Shown here one piece after another: positions 42,745 to 54,629 of a DNA stretch of 64,000 bases. A program made the translations under genes and the position numbers. Numbering within the stretch: the first letter of the stretch is position 1; each line of letters opens with the position of its first letter. The stretch is taken from NCBI RefSeq assembly GCF_042477335.2, contig NC_091245.1, positions 86,714,501 through 86,778,500 of the forward strand, given 5' to 3'. The notes below the pieces were generated by a model that ran no database searches, was not told where the DNA came from, and saw only the letters and a program-made list of their open reading frames with translations. Source of the stretch: Ovis canadensis (taxonomy: Eukaryota > Chordata > Mammalia > Artiodactyla > Bovidae).

Positions 42745-43813
42745 GGGAAAGCTCAGATGGGTGGTTTGTTTTCTTTTATACTTATAGTCCTCAGGAGGAG
42801 AAACCTGTTTACCTTCTTCTTATGGTACTGCCTCTCTTTAGGTTACTCCAACAACTAAACCTAAGTGTTAGCTGAGCTGACATAGAAGCAACCACACATC
42901 TAAGTGGGTCAAGTGACCAGAGAGAGGTTTAGTAAGAATGAGAAAAGGATACATATAGCAAAATACAGGAGCTTGGAAGGAAGGGTGATAATCTGAACAG
43001 AAAATAGTACACTTAAGAGTCTGGTGTAACGTGTAAAAACTTTCTGAAGCTCTGAAGTATATTTTCTTAGTTAAGTAGTTGACTGTAGAGGATAATCACT
43101 GGAAATTTTAATAGATAGTCTGGAAGATAAAAACGAAGTATCTCAAAGCAAAAAAAAATCATGGAAATGATGGTGGGAAAGATAAGAGACTTGCAGGATA
43201 CATTAATGAGCTCTAACAGAAATATACTGGTTGTAGAGTTGCAGGGAGACAGAAAGGAACAGATGGATGAGAAGATTAAATTGTTTGTTTTTGCTTTCAG
43301 ACTGTTGTAGCTTGAAAACTACCAGCAGAGAGGCAGATACTGTTAGAGTATATTACCCGCTTTCCCTCCTCCTTGTAGTCTGCTAACCTTTTAGTCTTTC
43401 ATTCTAATCCCTCTTGGCAATTTTAGCGCTTAGCTCACTGGCAGTCTCTTTAGCACTTCTCCAGTAATAGTCTCGATGGTTTCATTATCTGTGTAGGTAA
43501 TACTACCCAGTACATTCATTTTCTTCCAGTAGTCTTGTCTTCTATGTTGCTTCAGCTTCTTAGTCACTTGACCGTTCTTAGGTCTCCTCATCACCAAAAG
43601 AACACTCTCTGTTCATATATCTTACCTTACTACTTATTATACTTCTCACTGTAAGTGGCCAGATAACATAGCATCTTAAAAAATCAGTTTGTAAGTTACA
43701 GTTTTGACATTTAAGGTTTAACTTTATCATCAAAATAATCTTAGTTATTTCAAAAGTAGCACATTTAAATCAGTATTTGATAAAATGTATATTAACATCC
43801 AACCTTTTTTCAG

Positions 43814-43892
43814 TCTGTAGACTGCTTTTTACGTGATTTTGGAGGTAAATCAGAGCACAAATATAAAGCAGCGTATATCTACTTCACTGACT
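43814..43892 (+). CDS. STXBP3: STXBP3 exon 5
   Basis: Codons 87-112 plus one base, SVDCFLRDFGGKSEHKYKAA to FTD; donor GTAAGT at 43893. The FGGKSEH part seems to differ from the human sequence as I recall it, in a surface loop. Confidence 0.96.
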
Positions 43893-45125
43893 GTAAGTAG
43901 CTTTGTAAAAGTTATTGCTTCGCTATTTCAAATCCTACTAATTATGAAATATTTCTTATGCTAATTTAAAAAATAGTGACTTTCTATATATTGTTCGTTC
44001 TAGTTAGGTTAGAAAGAATCTAAAAATGTAAGGTTATTTCTATCCTAATTCATGATAAGGTGATAGAAAATTAAATCATTCCAAACTAGTTTCAAAAGAT
44101 GGTCATTTTTGCTGGTGTACAAGGGAGAGGGGTTTGACGGAGACAGCTAGCCCTCAGATTTTGTTCCAATAACAGGGAGAATTCTTCTTTAAATCAAAGT
44201 TACAACTGGGGATTTGACTGTATAATAAAGTATATTATAAGACCCTTTGGGAGATGCAGTGAAGAAACTGTCATCTGTTTGCTAACAGTAAGGGAGAAAA
44301 TCTATCACATTTCTTTTTCTATGCTGTAGATTCAAATAAAAAGCAGCTTTCTAGCTTATTTTTCCTGTAAATTATTATTTATCTCATACCTAGCAGCAGT
44401 TTGCATTTTACAAAATGCCATATCATAAGTATTTGCCATTTAAGTAACCTTGTTACACAGAAATCATGTTTATGGAGTTGATAAACTTTAATGTGTGAAG
44501 CCTCTCTTAATTTAAGGAATCTTGAAATTAAAGAACATCGTGTTAAAAGATAGTAGAAGCCAAAGGTTAATACTCCAACCTAGATTTAGTGAAACTGTAA
44601 GCAGTTAGGTAAAAGGCAGGAGCAGGGGGAAGATGGCTCTAGGGTGCAGAATTTACTAGTTTGGAGGCTTAGAATTTCCTCACATTGAAGAAGGCCCTAT
44701 AATGCAAGGAAAGATGAAAAATTTGTGTGGTGCGGCTATACTTAGTGGCAGGTATAGAAAAGTGTAAATTCCTAAGAAGCTCTGAAAGTCCTTCAAAAGT
44801 TTATTAAGTCCTTAGTTTGGATATGATTTTCCTTCCTGACAGTTTTAGCTTGCTGTGTTAACAGCTCTATAACAAAACACATCTTGGTTATGGTGGATAT
44901 GAATGGGGAAAACGGAATTTCTGTTACAGTGCTCATTACTGGAATTTATCTGCTGTATAAAGTGAAAAGCAGTATTTACATATTATCTCTGTCCTCACAG
45001 TAAATTACTTTGTGAAAATCAGTAATTATGTATAAAAATAAATATTCTTGGATGTTGGAATGACTTATTCAAAAGAATGAAAATTTAAATGCAGTTATAT
45101 ATTTTGATGTTTTTCCTCCTCTCAG
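43893..45125 (+). other. STXBP3 intron 5
   Basis: 1,233 nt, AT-rich, no recognised repeat. Confidence 0.5.
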
Positions 45126-45226
45126 TCTGCCCTGACAGTCTCTTTAACAAAATTAAGGCTTCTTGCTCCAAGTCAGTAAGAAGATGTAAAGAAATAAATA
45201 TTTCCTTCATTCCACTTGAATCTCAG
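45126..45226 (+). CDS. STXBP3: STXBP3 exon 6
   Basis: Codons 113-146, FCPDSLFNKIKASCSKSVRR to PLESQ, phase 0 end (donor GTACTT at 45227). It covers the end of domain 1 and the passage into domain 2. A long inverted repeat lies 64 bases downstream. Confidence 0.96.
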
Positions 45227-45289
45227 GTACTTTCTACTTTTATTTTTTAAATGTTTTATTAAAAACATTTTTTTTGAGCATTGAAAGGC

Positions 45290-45434
45290 TTATTACAAGG
45301 GTCAAGCAAAGAGAATGGGCAGCTTGTGCTTAGAGTAAAACTCCTTTTATTTTGGATTATTACAAACTATAATTAAAAAGAGTTTTACTCTTAAGCACAA
45401 GCTGCCCATTCTCCTTGCTTGACCGTTGTAATAA
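45290..45434. repeat. Long inverted repeat (hairpin) in intron 6
   Basis: The arm at 45290-45348 and the arm at 45375-45434 are reverse complements over about 59 bases with about four differences, around a 26-base loop. Both arms contain GAATGGGCAGCTTGTGCTTA or its complement. It is not a match to any repeat family I know. Confidence 0.93.
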
Positions 45435-46282
45435 CGATTTTAAAATGCAGTTTTATGAACTTATTTGCTAAAAAGACTTATCCTATTGATATTTTATGTG
45501 TTGTGTATTTGGTTAATTTTAAATAATCCACAAATAAGCATTTACTCTGATGAAGGGAGGAACATGAGTACTAAATTGGAATATAGCATTAATAGTAAAA
45601 TTGGACTTAAATTTCACATCTCTAAGTCCTGTGTGTGTTACATTATGAAATCAAAAGATTTTGAGCATAATCTTTGTTAAATGACTCCAAAGAAAAATGT
45701 TTATATTCTGTAACCATTTGTGATATTAAAACAAAATTCTTTAGTAAACTGTTTACACAACATTATATAAACTATCATTTATTTTACTTTATAAAATGAA
45801 GGATTCTCATAGATTTGATTTGCCTTTGGAATAGTTAATGAGCCTTCAATTAATAATAATAATTACAAACACATAGTACTTTCTCTGTCAGATGCTTTCC
45901 TAAATGCTTTACATAAATGTATTCATGTAATCTTCACAGTAGCCCTATGAGTAGATGGTAATTCTGTCTACATTTTAAAGATGGGGAAATCAAAGTGGTT
46001 AAGTAACTTGCCCTAATCACTCAGCTAGTGTATTGTTTAGCTCTGTTCTCTGTGTTTGGATTCTAATATTTTGTAGAATTGGAATAGTTTACTATTTCTT
46101 AGAACCATAAGGTTGATATTTTAAGAAATAAAAAGGTCCTGGATAATGAATTTTTCTTTTAAGCTGTTGCTGTTTTTGATGAAGGCCATAATCAAAATCG
46201 TAAAATCTTTAGATATCTGTTTAACATTAAACTGTTTTCTTAAAGTAACAAAGGTTACTTTAAGATTTTTTTCCTTTAATAT
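45435..46282. other. STXBP3 intron 6, middle part
   Basis: Holds a MIR at 45850-46060; the rest is AT-rich and unassigned. A 71-codon ORF at 45465-45680 has no recognisable domain. Confidence 0.45.
45850..46060 (+). mobile_element. MIR SINE
   Basis: TCAGATGCTTTCCTAAATGC and TAAGTAACTTGCCCTAATCA blocks typical of MIR/MIRb. Confidence 0.75.
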
Positions 46283-46704
46283 ATTATGTGCTACTGCTAA
46301 GTCGCTTCAGTAGTGTCCGACTCTGTGTGACCTCAGAGATGGCAGCCCACCAGGCTCTGCCGTCCCTAGGATTCTCCAGTCAAAAATACTGGAGTGGGTT
46401 TCCATTTCCTTCTCCAAAGCATGAAAGTGAAAAGTGAAAGTGAAGTCACTCAGTCGTGTCCGACTCCTAGCAACCCCATGGACTGCAGCCTACGAGGCTC
46501 CTCCGTCCATGGGGTTTTCCAGGCAACAGTACTGGAGTGGGTTGCCATTGCCTTCTCCAAAACATGAAAGTGAAAAGTGAAAGTAAAGTTGCTCAGTCAT
46601 GTCCGGCTCCTAGCAACCCCATGGACCGCAGCCTACCAGGCTCCTCCATCCATGGGATTTTCCAGGCAACAGTACTGGAGTGGGTTGTCATTGCCTTCTC
46701 CAAA
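46283..46704 (-). mobile_element. Bov-A2 SINE trimer, minus strand
   Basis: Three Bov-A monomers in a row, each with CTGGAGTGGGTT and TCTCCAAA ends and joined by two nearly identical CATGAAAGTGAAAAGTGAAA linkers. AATATATTATGT lies on both sides and looks like a target-site duplication. Confidence 0.9.
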
Positions 46705-48884
46705 TATATTATGTAAGTTTAGTTTAATACTCTAGAAAATGGGAATAGCCTCAGTGCAGAGATACAGAAGCAGAAAAGTGCAAGAAAGCAGCAGGATTAT
46801 GGATTATTAGGGGTGATGGTATGATAAATAAGTCTGTAGGCAGGCTGGGACCAAGTTGTAGGAGGCACCAGGTTCCATCAAGAATGATGGTGGAAAATGG
46901 GCAGATACAGAAGAGTACCAAAGTCTTTAAGGAAAAGTAGAAGTTGGGAGATCATTGAAGGGAAATTGGTAGTCAAATATGATAGTCTTCCAAAGAAGAG
47001 AAGTTGTACGTTAAACATATTTAGAAGTTGCATGGAGAGAAAAGTGCTTGACTTCTCCTAAATCCATGAGTCAAAGGGATTAAAGAAAACTCTTTCCCTT
47101 TCAAAGGGTTTAATTAATACTATCACATATAAATTAGGACAATTAGATGAAAAGCATCAATATAAGAAAGTTTGTTTATAGTGGACCTTAGGGAGTACAA
47201 AAAATCTGGTATAGTTAGTGGAGAAGGTGCTAGATTGTGTCTAGATAGAAATAGATCTAAGCTAGCTATAATTTAGCAAGAAAAGTAAATGGAGTTGTGA
47301 GTGGAGGTAACAGAGAGTTCCTGTATTTAAGGAACTGGTTGTGGGTCACGGAGATGAAGAAAGCAGTTGGTAATAGTCTAAAGGAACACATTATGTTGGT
47401 GATGGAAAGTAGGGGGAGGAGAGGGAAGGAAAGACAAGATGTGAGTGTAGAAAGAAAACCAGCTCCAGAGTTCTACTTGACTCATTGGAATATTAGATGA
47501 TAACTTAGATTAATTTAAGGTGTGATAACAAATCTCCAAATCTCAGTGTTTCACAACAACAAAGTTTATTTCTCATTCATGTTATTGTCCACTGTGGTTT
47601 GACTGGGTCTTTGCTCTATATCCTCTTCATTCTGGGATGTAAGCTGAAGGAGTGGAGTTAACTCTTTTCTGGGACATAGCAGAAAAAAAAGAGAAATGGT
47701 GGAGTCATACAATGGTTTTTAAAGCTTCTGCAGGGAAGTAGGCACATGTCACTTCTGTTCACATTCCAGTGACCATAGATAGCCTGATATCCATGAGTGG
47801 GAAGTATACTCCCATAAGGAGAGGCCCTGTCAGGAAGGGCAATAAATATTTTTGAACAGATATTTTCTACTGCAGTGGGATAGAATACTGTGAGAAAGCC
47901 ACAGTCCAGCTGTAGGGTACTTGTTGGCAGTTATGGCAGCTAAGACTTTGAGCAGGACAGACATAAACAGCACATTAGCTTTAGCTCAGTCTCAGTCCAT
48001 GTTCAGGCTCCTCCTGTTAGTGATAGGTTATGGTCAGAGAAATGTATTACTTTGTGTGAAAGGAAATGCAGGGAAGTTTATCCATAATTTATTAGTTAAC
48101 CTATATTATTTATTACATGTCTACTTTTATACTCAATACATTAGACTAAGGGGGATTACTACCATTGTTTAAAAACAAAATTAAAATTAATTGAATGTGA
48201 AACTCTCACCTCCAATTAGAGCGCCTGTTCTTTTGTATTCCTCAAATAGCACAATAGTAAATCTCTAATCCAGTTCTTTGCATGTAGGTAAATGCTTTTG
48301 TTAGTTGAAAAATGTCTGTGAGATTTCACTGTATGTATACAAAGACCAGTACTATGTCTGGCACAATGCTGTGTTCTTTGAGGAAGTATTTCTCTACTTT
48401 GGGAGAGAAATTTATTTATACTCTTAGTATCAAGAGTATAAGCTAAGGAATTGAAGATACATATTAACTTTGGAAAATTTATAGGTTATTCTCTGATGGG
48501 TTGAGATTTCAATGAATGTCAGATATATAGACCAATGTTGGCTTTATTTCTTCTTGCCAGGTAATTAGGTTTCTGTTGTTCTTTGACTACCTCAGATCCC
48601 TTTATTTGCTGCACAGGTAGAGAAAATCCAACAGTACAATCTATATATAAAACAAGAACTGAAGGAGAGAGGTAGATTAAGCAAGAAAGGAGAGTGAGAA
48701 AAGGAATGAAATCAAGATGACAGAGAAAATGAGATTTAATTAAGGTAAAGACACAGTTGTTTCAGGAAACAGCATGGTTAGTACAAGTATTTTGTAGAGT
48801 CCCAAGGAATAACTGTGCTTTTCTTAATGTATATTTTTAATCAAATTTCTAAATTGACAGTGTGACTTTTTTGGCCTAACTTAG
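46705..48884. other. STXBP3 intron 6, last part
   Basis: About 2.2 kb of diverged sequence without a recognised gene or confident repeat; ends in acceptor TTAG at 48881-48884. Confidence 0.4.
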
Positions 48885-49039
48885 GTATATACTCTTGATG
48901 TACCAGATGCATTCTATTACTGTTACAGTCCAGACCCAAATAATGCAAGTGGGAAAGATACCATCATGGAAGCAATGGCTGAGCAGATAGTTACAGTATG
49001 TGCTACCCTGGATGAAAATCCTGGAGTAAGATATAAAAG
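48885..49039 (+). CDS. STXBP3: STXBP3 exon 7
   Basis: Codons 147-197 plus two bases, VYTLDVPDAFYYCYSPDPNN to GVRYK; donor GTAAGG at 49040. Domain 2. The longest exon in the window part of the gene. The PDPNNASGKD stretch appears locally diverged from human. Confidence 0.97.
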
Positions 49040-49834
49040 GTAAGGCACCCAATGGTATCATCATATGTTATGCTGTCTATCTGCTCTTTGGTATAGAGGT
49101 AATGTCTCTGTGCTTTTGTGTGTTGGTTTGCAGATTTTCTTTATAACATTATGCTGTATATATAGGAGATTTAAAGTTTAAGGCTTAAATTTCAGAGTAA
49201 CTGACAGCCTCTGTTACTGAATTTCAGAGCTTAAATTTTGTATGATTTACATGAATATTTTTCATGAGTTTAAGGAATGCTTTTGAAGTATGTCTTTGTT
49301 GTCCTTTGGGGAATACTGTCTTACATTTAATGTTTCGTTGAATTTCCACCAAATTGAAATAGTCATAGTATCTGGATACTGGTTATAGTGTCTAAATATC
49401 CATGGTATCTAATTCCAGTGTCCATTTTAAACAGATTTGGGGTTTTTTTTTAAGTTAAAGTTTGACTTTAGTACTATGTACTTTTATTTATTTGCTCCTT
49501 ATTAAAAGTAAAGTTTACTATAAAGTGCATAAATTATATTTATGTGGCTTGATAAATCATTCCAAAGTGAACACAGACATCTGACTTCACCCAGGTCAAG
49601 AGATAGAATACTAACAGCGTCTCAGAGGCCCCCTTTATGAGGCCCCCTTTATGATCCTTTTTGGTCATCACCCACTGTCTCCTCCTCAGAAGTAACTGTT
49701 ATTCTGACTTCTAACACATATTTCAGTTTTGTCTGATACTGAACTTGATATATATATGGGGTCATGATATCTTTTTATATCTGGCTTTGCTCAATATTAT
49801 GTTCTTAGATTTTCATGTTGTTCTGTATAGCCAA

Positions 49835-50060
49835 ATAGCTGGATTTTAATCTCTGCTGTTTACTGGCTTTGTGATTCTTCTGCCCTCAATTTCTTTGTAT
49901 ATGAAATGGGAAAAATAATAGTAATCACCTCATAAAGTTGTTTTAGGATTAAATGAGTCAATATCTATAAAGCACTCAATATACTGCATGGCGTTAATGA
50001 AATGGTAGAAGTAAATACACTGTACTACTGTTACTACTAATAATAAATAATATAACTTGT
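49835..50060 (+). mobile_element. MIR SINE
   Basis: TGGCTTTGTGATTCTTCTGC and AATAATAGTAATCACCTCAT blocks typical of MIR. Confidence 0.7.
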
Positions 50061-50234
50061 TTCTGTTTTAAAGTGTTCTTTAATTTAAACACTGACATTT
50101 GTCAAGGTAGTTGGCGTAATTGTTCAATTTCAAATTCATGTAATGCTTTATATTTAAGTTTCATTGTCCTTAACCATTTAAAAAGTTTTCTTAATTACTT
50201 AGAAGAAATATTGTAAATCTCCTTAATTCAGATG

Positions 50235-50815
50235 TGACCAGACAAGCTCTTTACTCATACCTCGAGTGTTAGAACCATTAGATAATTGGTCAAGTAATTT
50301 GAAGAGTAATATGGTAGGAAAGTTGAAAACGTATATACTATATGACCCGCAATTCTACTTTTAGAAATAATATACCTAGAGAAACATTTACATGGAGATT
50401 TATGTATAAAGATATTTGTTTCCATGTTGTTTGCAATAGTATAAAATTGAGAATGACTTAAATGTCCATCTTTAGGGGAGTGAATGTGTAAATCCAGTAT
50501 AATCATATGATGGAATACTGTATAGAACTAAAATGAGTAAATATTTTTGATGTGCATGTCAACATAGATCTCAAACATATATGACAGTAAAAACATATAC
50601 TGTTAAAATACATATAAAACAGTAAATATATGTATAATTGTAATGATAGGAAGAATATACATCAAATTATGGTAGTAGTTGCTTTGGGGCAGGAGTGGCT
50701 AGGGGTAGGAGTGAAGACTGGGAATTGGGAGGGGAATGAAGAAACTATAGTTTTATTTATATTTATTTCATATGAAAAAAATCTGAAGCACATATGATAA
50801 GGTTTACATTGATAA
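50235..50815 (+). mobile_element. Old L1 3' fragment
   Basis: TATATGACCCGCAATTCTAC, GTATAATCATATGATGGAAT and AATGTCCATCTTTAGGGGAG mark an old L1 in sense orientation. Confidence 0.75.
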
Positions 50816-50839
50816 AATCCAACTAATTGATATAGCATT

Positions 50840-50962
50840 ATATTTATTTAGTATTATTAAATTTAGTATTATTAAATTATTAAATTTAATTAAATTATTA
50901 ATTAAATAATAATTAAATTATTATTTAATTAATAAATTAATTTATTTAGTATTACTAAATTT
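50840..50962. repeat. AT-rich palindromic repeat
   Basis: About 120 bases made almost only of A and T, with a near-perfect palindrome of about 45 bases (50893-50938) and repeated TTTAGTATTATTAAATT units. Confidence 0.85.
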
Positions 50963-51071
50963 CTCCATGCTTATAAAATCTTTTAAATTAATTTATGGTT
51001 AATTTTAGAATTCAACTTGATAATTTAAAGTGTGTCTTGAAAGATAGTTTGAATATCTTTTTCATTTCTAG

Positions 51072-51162
51072 TAAACCTCTAGATAATGCCAGTAAGCTTG
51101 CTCAGCTGGTTGAAAAAAAGCTTGAAAACTACTACAAGATTGATGAAAAGAGCCTAATAAAG
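51072..51162 (+). CDS. STXBP3: STXBP3 exon 8
   Basis: Codons 198-228, SKPLDNASKLAQLVEKKLEN to KSLIK, phase 0 end (donor GTAACA at 51163). Helical part of domain 2. Confidence 0.97.
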
Positions 51163-52212
51163 GTAACATATAAAAGACAAATAGTGGTTATGCTTAAAAT
51201 CTGACTTATTTCTTTATCAACCAAGGAAACTGTTGTTCATTTATTTTCCAGTATTGATGTGAGAATTTTGATTTGGATATCACTGATGTAAATGGTAGTA
51301 GAAATCTTAATAGACAATGTGGTTTAGTGGGGAAGATAACAGTTTTGAATTAAGTTCTTTGTCCAGATCCTTGCTCTGCCATTTAAGTCATGTATATATC
51401 AATTAGCAAGTTATGTTAAGTTTTTTAATCTATAAAATGGGGGTAATAGGAGAATACCTATTTTATAATATAGAAGATTAAATGCATTAATACATAAAAA
51501 GTTTTTAGAATAATCCTTGCAGCTGAGTAAATGTTTAATAAACATAGTTTTTCCTTTTATCACCAACTCTGTGTTCTTGGACATATTTACTCTGAGTTGT
51601 ATTTTCATATAATATGGATCATATGATATGTACTTTCATTGGTTGGTATGAGGATTAGGCAGATTAGCATGTGTTTGGCACATATAGGAGTTTAATAAAT
51701 GACAGCTACTACTATCTTATCAAGATAATATAATCAAAGACTAAGATTGGAACCTGGGGAATTCCAGCATTTGAGCTTGGGCTGGGGAGAGAGGAGTCTG
51801 AGTAGACTTGACAGAGGTGGTATCAGAGGACTAGGAAGCTTAGTTTAGTGCAGTGTGTAACATAAAGAGCTCAGGTAATATCTTCCTTTCATAACTTGGA
51901 TCAGTTTTAGTGTTTACGAAGCTGAATTCCAAGAAAATAGATTTAGTGAAAGCCAAATGTTATATTTTTAAAAGAATTTTCACAGTATCATATTATTAAG
52001 TAAGCCTGTTAATCTAATTATGAAAGCTTTGGTTTTGTAGTCTTATTTTCTTCCCCTCTTGTACCTCTCATATTTTTTTTTTTAAATATAGCTTCATGTT
52101 TAAGAATGTGGCAGAACTTAGGATAAGTCTGATTTTGTTTTCTAAGATATTAAAAATGTGTTCACAGAAAGAAATGGAAGTTTCTTAAGATAATTTTATC
52201 TTGTTATTCCAG
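51163..52212 (+). other. STXBP3 intron 8
   Basis: 1,050 nt; a MIR-like segment lies at about 51300-51710, the rest is unassigned. Confidence 0.5.
51300..51710 (+). mobile_element. MIR-like SINE, diverged
   Basis: CCAGATCCTTGCTCTGCCAT, TTAATCTATAAAATGGGGGT and CAGCTGAGTAAATGTTTAAT fit MIR; a second partial copy follows. Confidence 0.65.
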
Positions 52213-52337
52213 GGTAAAACTCATTCCCAGCTCATAATAATTGATCGTGGCTTTGATCCTGTGTCCACTGTCGTGCATGAACTGACCTTTCAGGCAATGG
52301 CATACGATCTACTGCCGATTGAGAATGATACATACAA
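52213..52337 (+). CDS. STXBP3: STXBP3 exon 9, GC donor
   Basis: Codons 229-269 plus two bases, starting [18 protein letters not shown] and ending IENDTY. It contains the conserved DRGFDP signature of Sec1/Munc18 proteins. The exon must end at 52337 before GCAAGT for the frame to continue into exon 10 as YKYKTDG; the nearby GT at 52342 would lead to a stop after joining. Confidence 0.95.
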
Positions 52338-54335
52338 GCAAGTATAACTTGAAGGGAATATCTAGGGCATATACAAACAGGATAGGATGTTAGCATTTAA
52401 TGATTCATGCAGGCAACAGAAATCTAAAGCCCCTATAACCTTTTTTATTCAAGGCTTTAATCTTTCTCTTACACTTATAATTATAATCTATTAAAAATAT
52501 CCTGACCTTGTTAGTTAATAGGTAATTTAACTGCTTTGAAGCTTTTTTGGTATATTTGCTTCCTTAATTATGTCTGCAACAAAAATAGATTTTAAACAGC
52601 TGGAATTGTACTTTTCACTAAATAAACCGGGCCCACTACAATATTTATTGAAGTGGAAAACATATTCAAGTTGGTTAGGATGTGATTATTCTGAATTGGA
52701 CATTCAAAAGTATGTAAACGTGCATCTTGTCACCATAATGTATTTAAAAATACTAGAAGATTAGAAAACTATATAGGATGGTTATTGAGAAGAGAAGCAG
52801 TTTTACCAGTTTGGTACCTATTGATTTAACTCTGATATAAGCATATTAACTTTAAAAGTAATATCAAATAGTTAAATGAAAAATGAAATTATTTTTCTAT
52901 TAAGGAACCATTTTATTGTCACCTTTGTATATCATTTATGTATGTACATACACACACATATATATAACATGTTATTTGAGTGTATACCACATGCATACAT
53001 ATATATATAACATGTTATTTGATATCATAATTTGAAAATCCAGATTGGCATTTTTCAGCCAAGAGTTACTGCTTGGAAGTAATAAAAATGAAAATTAGTT
53101 TTCTGAAATCTTATGTTTAGTAATTTTATAGATTAAAAAATCCAAAAATTTGTGCTAATTATATTTAATATTTTTTCTTAAATATTGTTTAAACTAATTT
53201 TGCATTTTCTCTTATATTTTTATTTGCCTTCTAGTCAAATTCTGAGTTTTTCTTTGTTATTTGTATTAATGTTAGCTGACAGAGCAACATAGCTATTTTT
53301 CTAGTATAAAAGTTTTAAGCAGTTTATTCTGAATTTTCAGAAAGGATGTTATTTATCTCTCTTACCCTTTAGGTCTCTAAACCTGCATTGCTCAAGAGAT
53401 TTGGAAATGACTTAAAGTAATGGACACTAAAGGATTTGGTTCCCGTCTATTGACATTAACTTTCAGACATTTCTAACCTAGTACTTAAAATATTTATCTC
53501 CCTAGGTTTGCTGGCAAGGAAAGCAAGATTTAATTTTTTTAAGGGTAGTGGAGAGACTTATTTAAAAACAAAAATCAGAGATACTCCTTTTCTTATGAGT
53601 CAAGAAAGTCTAGGGATCAGACTAGAGGGAAGCATGAACTTCCCTATGGATTGTGTTCCATCATGATTTTTAATGGAAATAATACAGAGCAGAAATTTCT
53701 AAGTATCCATTTGGAGTAATTTCTTGAACCTCTTTAACTGCCTCTCAGTTCAATAGAACTCATTAAAGCAATCAAAGTTTTTAATGGCTACATTAGTTTT
53801 TCTCTCATTGCCTTTCCCAGTTCTTTAAAGGAGATGTACTTATAGGGTAAGGAAAGAATATAGAAATAGATAAATATATGTGTTTGTGAATTTTGTACCA
53901 ACTCTGAAATACCTTCAGTACTTAATAGACTTCATTAGGGAGTGACATTTCTTAATGGATGTTTGACAATTGTGTTGATGGTTATTAGTACATCAAAAGT
54001 ATTGTTTTGAGCAATTAGAATATAAGTTGTTAATATATTCGCTCTTGTTAAAGTTGACTGTGGAACACTGAATTTTTGTTTCTAACATACTGAGATAAAA
54101 CTCTGTAATAATGACAGCAAAAAATAACATTGAAAGTAAAAAGGTCATGGTGGGCGTAGCACTTGATTTTTGTTGTATGGATAGCAATATGCCTTAGTTT
54201 TGAGTAGGTCTTCATTATCCTCCTAAAATCTTCAGTTTCTTGAGCTGTGTCTTAAAATTGTTGTTTATAAAATTTTTTCTTTTACTTTATCTGGCACAAA
54301 ATAATCCAAAAGTTTCATACTTCTCTTACTTGTAG
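52338..54335 (+). other. STXBP3 intron 9, GC-AG type
   Basis: A 1,998-nt intron with donor AA|GCAAGT and acceptor TTGTAG. It contains a roughly 42-bp duplicated TA/CA-rich segment (52957-53022); otherwise AT-rich and unassigned. Confidence 0.9.
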
Positions 54336-54431
54336 ATATAAGACAGATGGGAAGGAAAAGGAGGCAATCCTTGAAGAAGATGATGACCTCTGGGTCAAAA
54401 TTCGACATCGCCATATTGCAGTTGTATTAGA
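54336..54431 (+). CDS. STXBP3: STXBP3 exon 10
   Basis: Completes codon 270 and encodes to 301 plus two bases: [20 protein letters not shown] to HIAVVLE; donor GTATGT at 54432. Domain 3. The acidic EEDDD cluster is a family feature. Confidence 0.97.
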
Positions 54432-54571
54432 GTATGTGAACCTGTTTTAATTTTCGTTCCATATTTTTAAAAAATACGAATTACAGAGTACCAATAGTAC
54501 AGTTTTTAATCTTAAGATACTTTTGTGAATTACACTTTAGAAATTTAAAGAATTTTCTTATAATTTGACAG
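54432..54571 (+). other. STXBP3 intron 10
   Basis: The shortest intron here, 140 nt, without repeats. Confidence 0.9.
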
Positions 54572-54629
54572 GGAAATTCCCAAGCTTATGAAGGAAATTT
54601 CATCAACAAAGAAAGCAACAGAAGGAAAG
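54572..54629 (+). CDS. STXBP3: STXBP3 exon 11
   Basis: Codons 302-321, EIPKLMKEISSTKKATEGK, phase 0 end (donor GTAAGA at 54630). Helical hairpin part of domain 3. Confidence 0.96.

Larger units (their letters stand above)
41082..43813 (+). other. STXBP3 intron 4
   Basis: A 2,732-nt intron. It holds an impure CA/TA microsatellite near 41466-41515, an old L1 piece (41955-42130) and a Bov-tA (42539-42744). The remainder is unassigned. Confidence 0.5.
49040..51071 (+). other. STXBP3 intron 7
   Basis: A 2,032-nt intron with a 14-bp tandem duplication (49625-49652), a MIR (49835-50060), an old L1 piece (50235-50815) and an AT palindrome just before exon 8. Confidence 0.55.

Noticed and set aside
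28866..46704. Regularly recurring repeats that could suggest a CRISPR-like array
   Set aside because: The units are dispersed SINEs of variable spacing and orientation in vertebrate DNA.
52338..52345. Use of GT at 52342 as a normal donor for STXBP3 exon 9
   Set aside because: Joining there adds bases that bring a stop codon directly after the junction; only the GC site preserves the protein.
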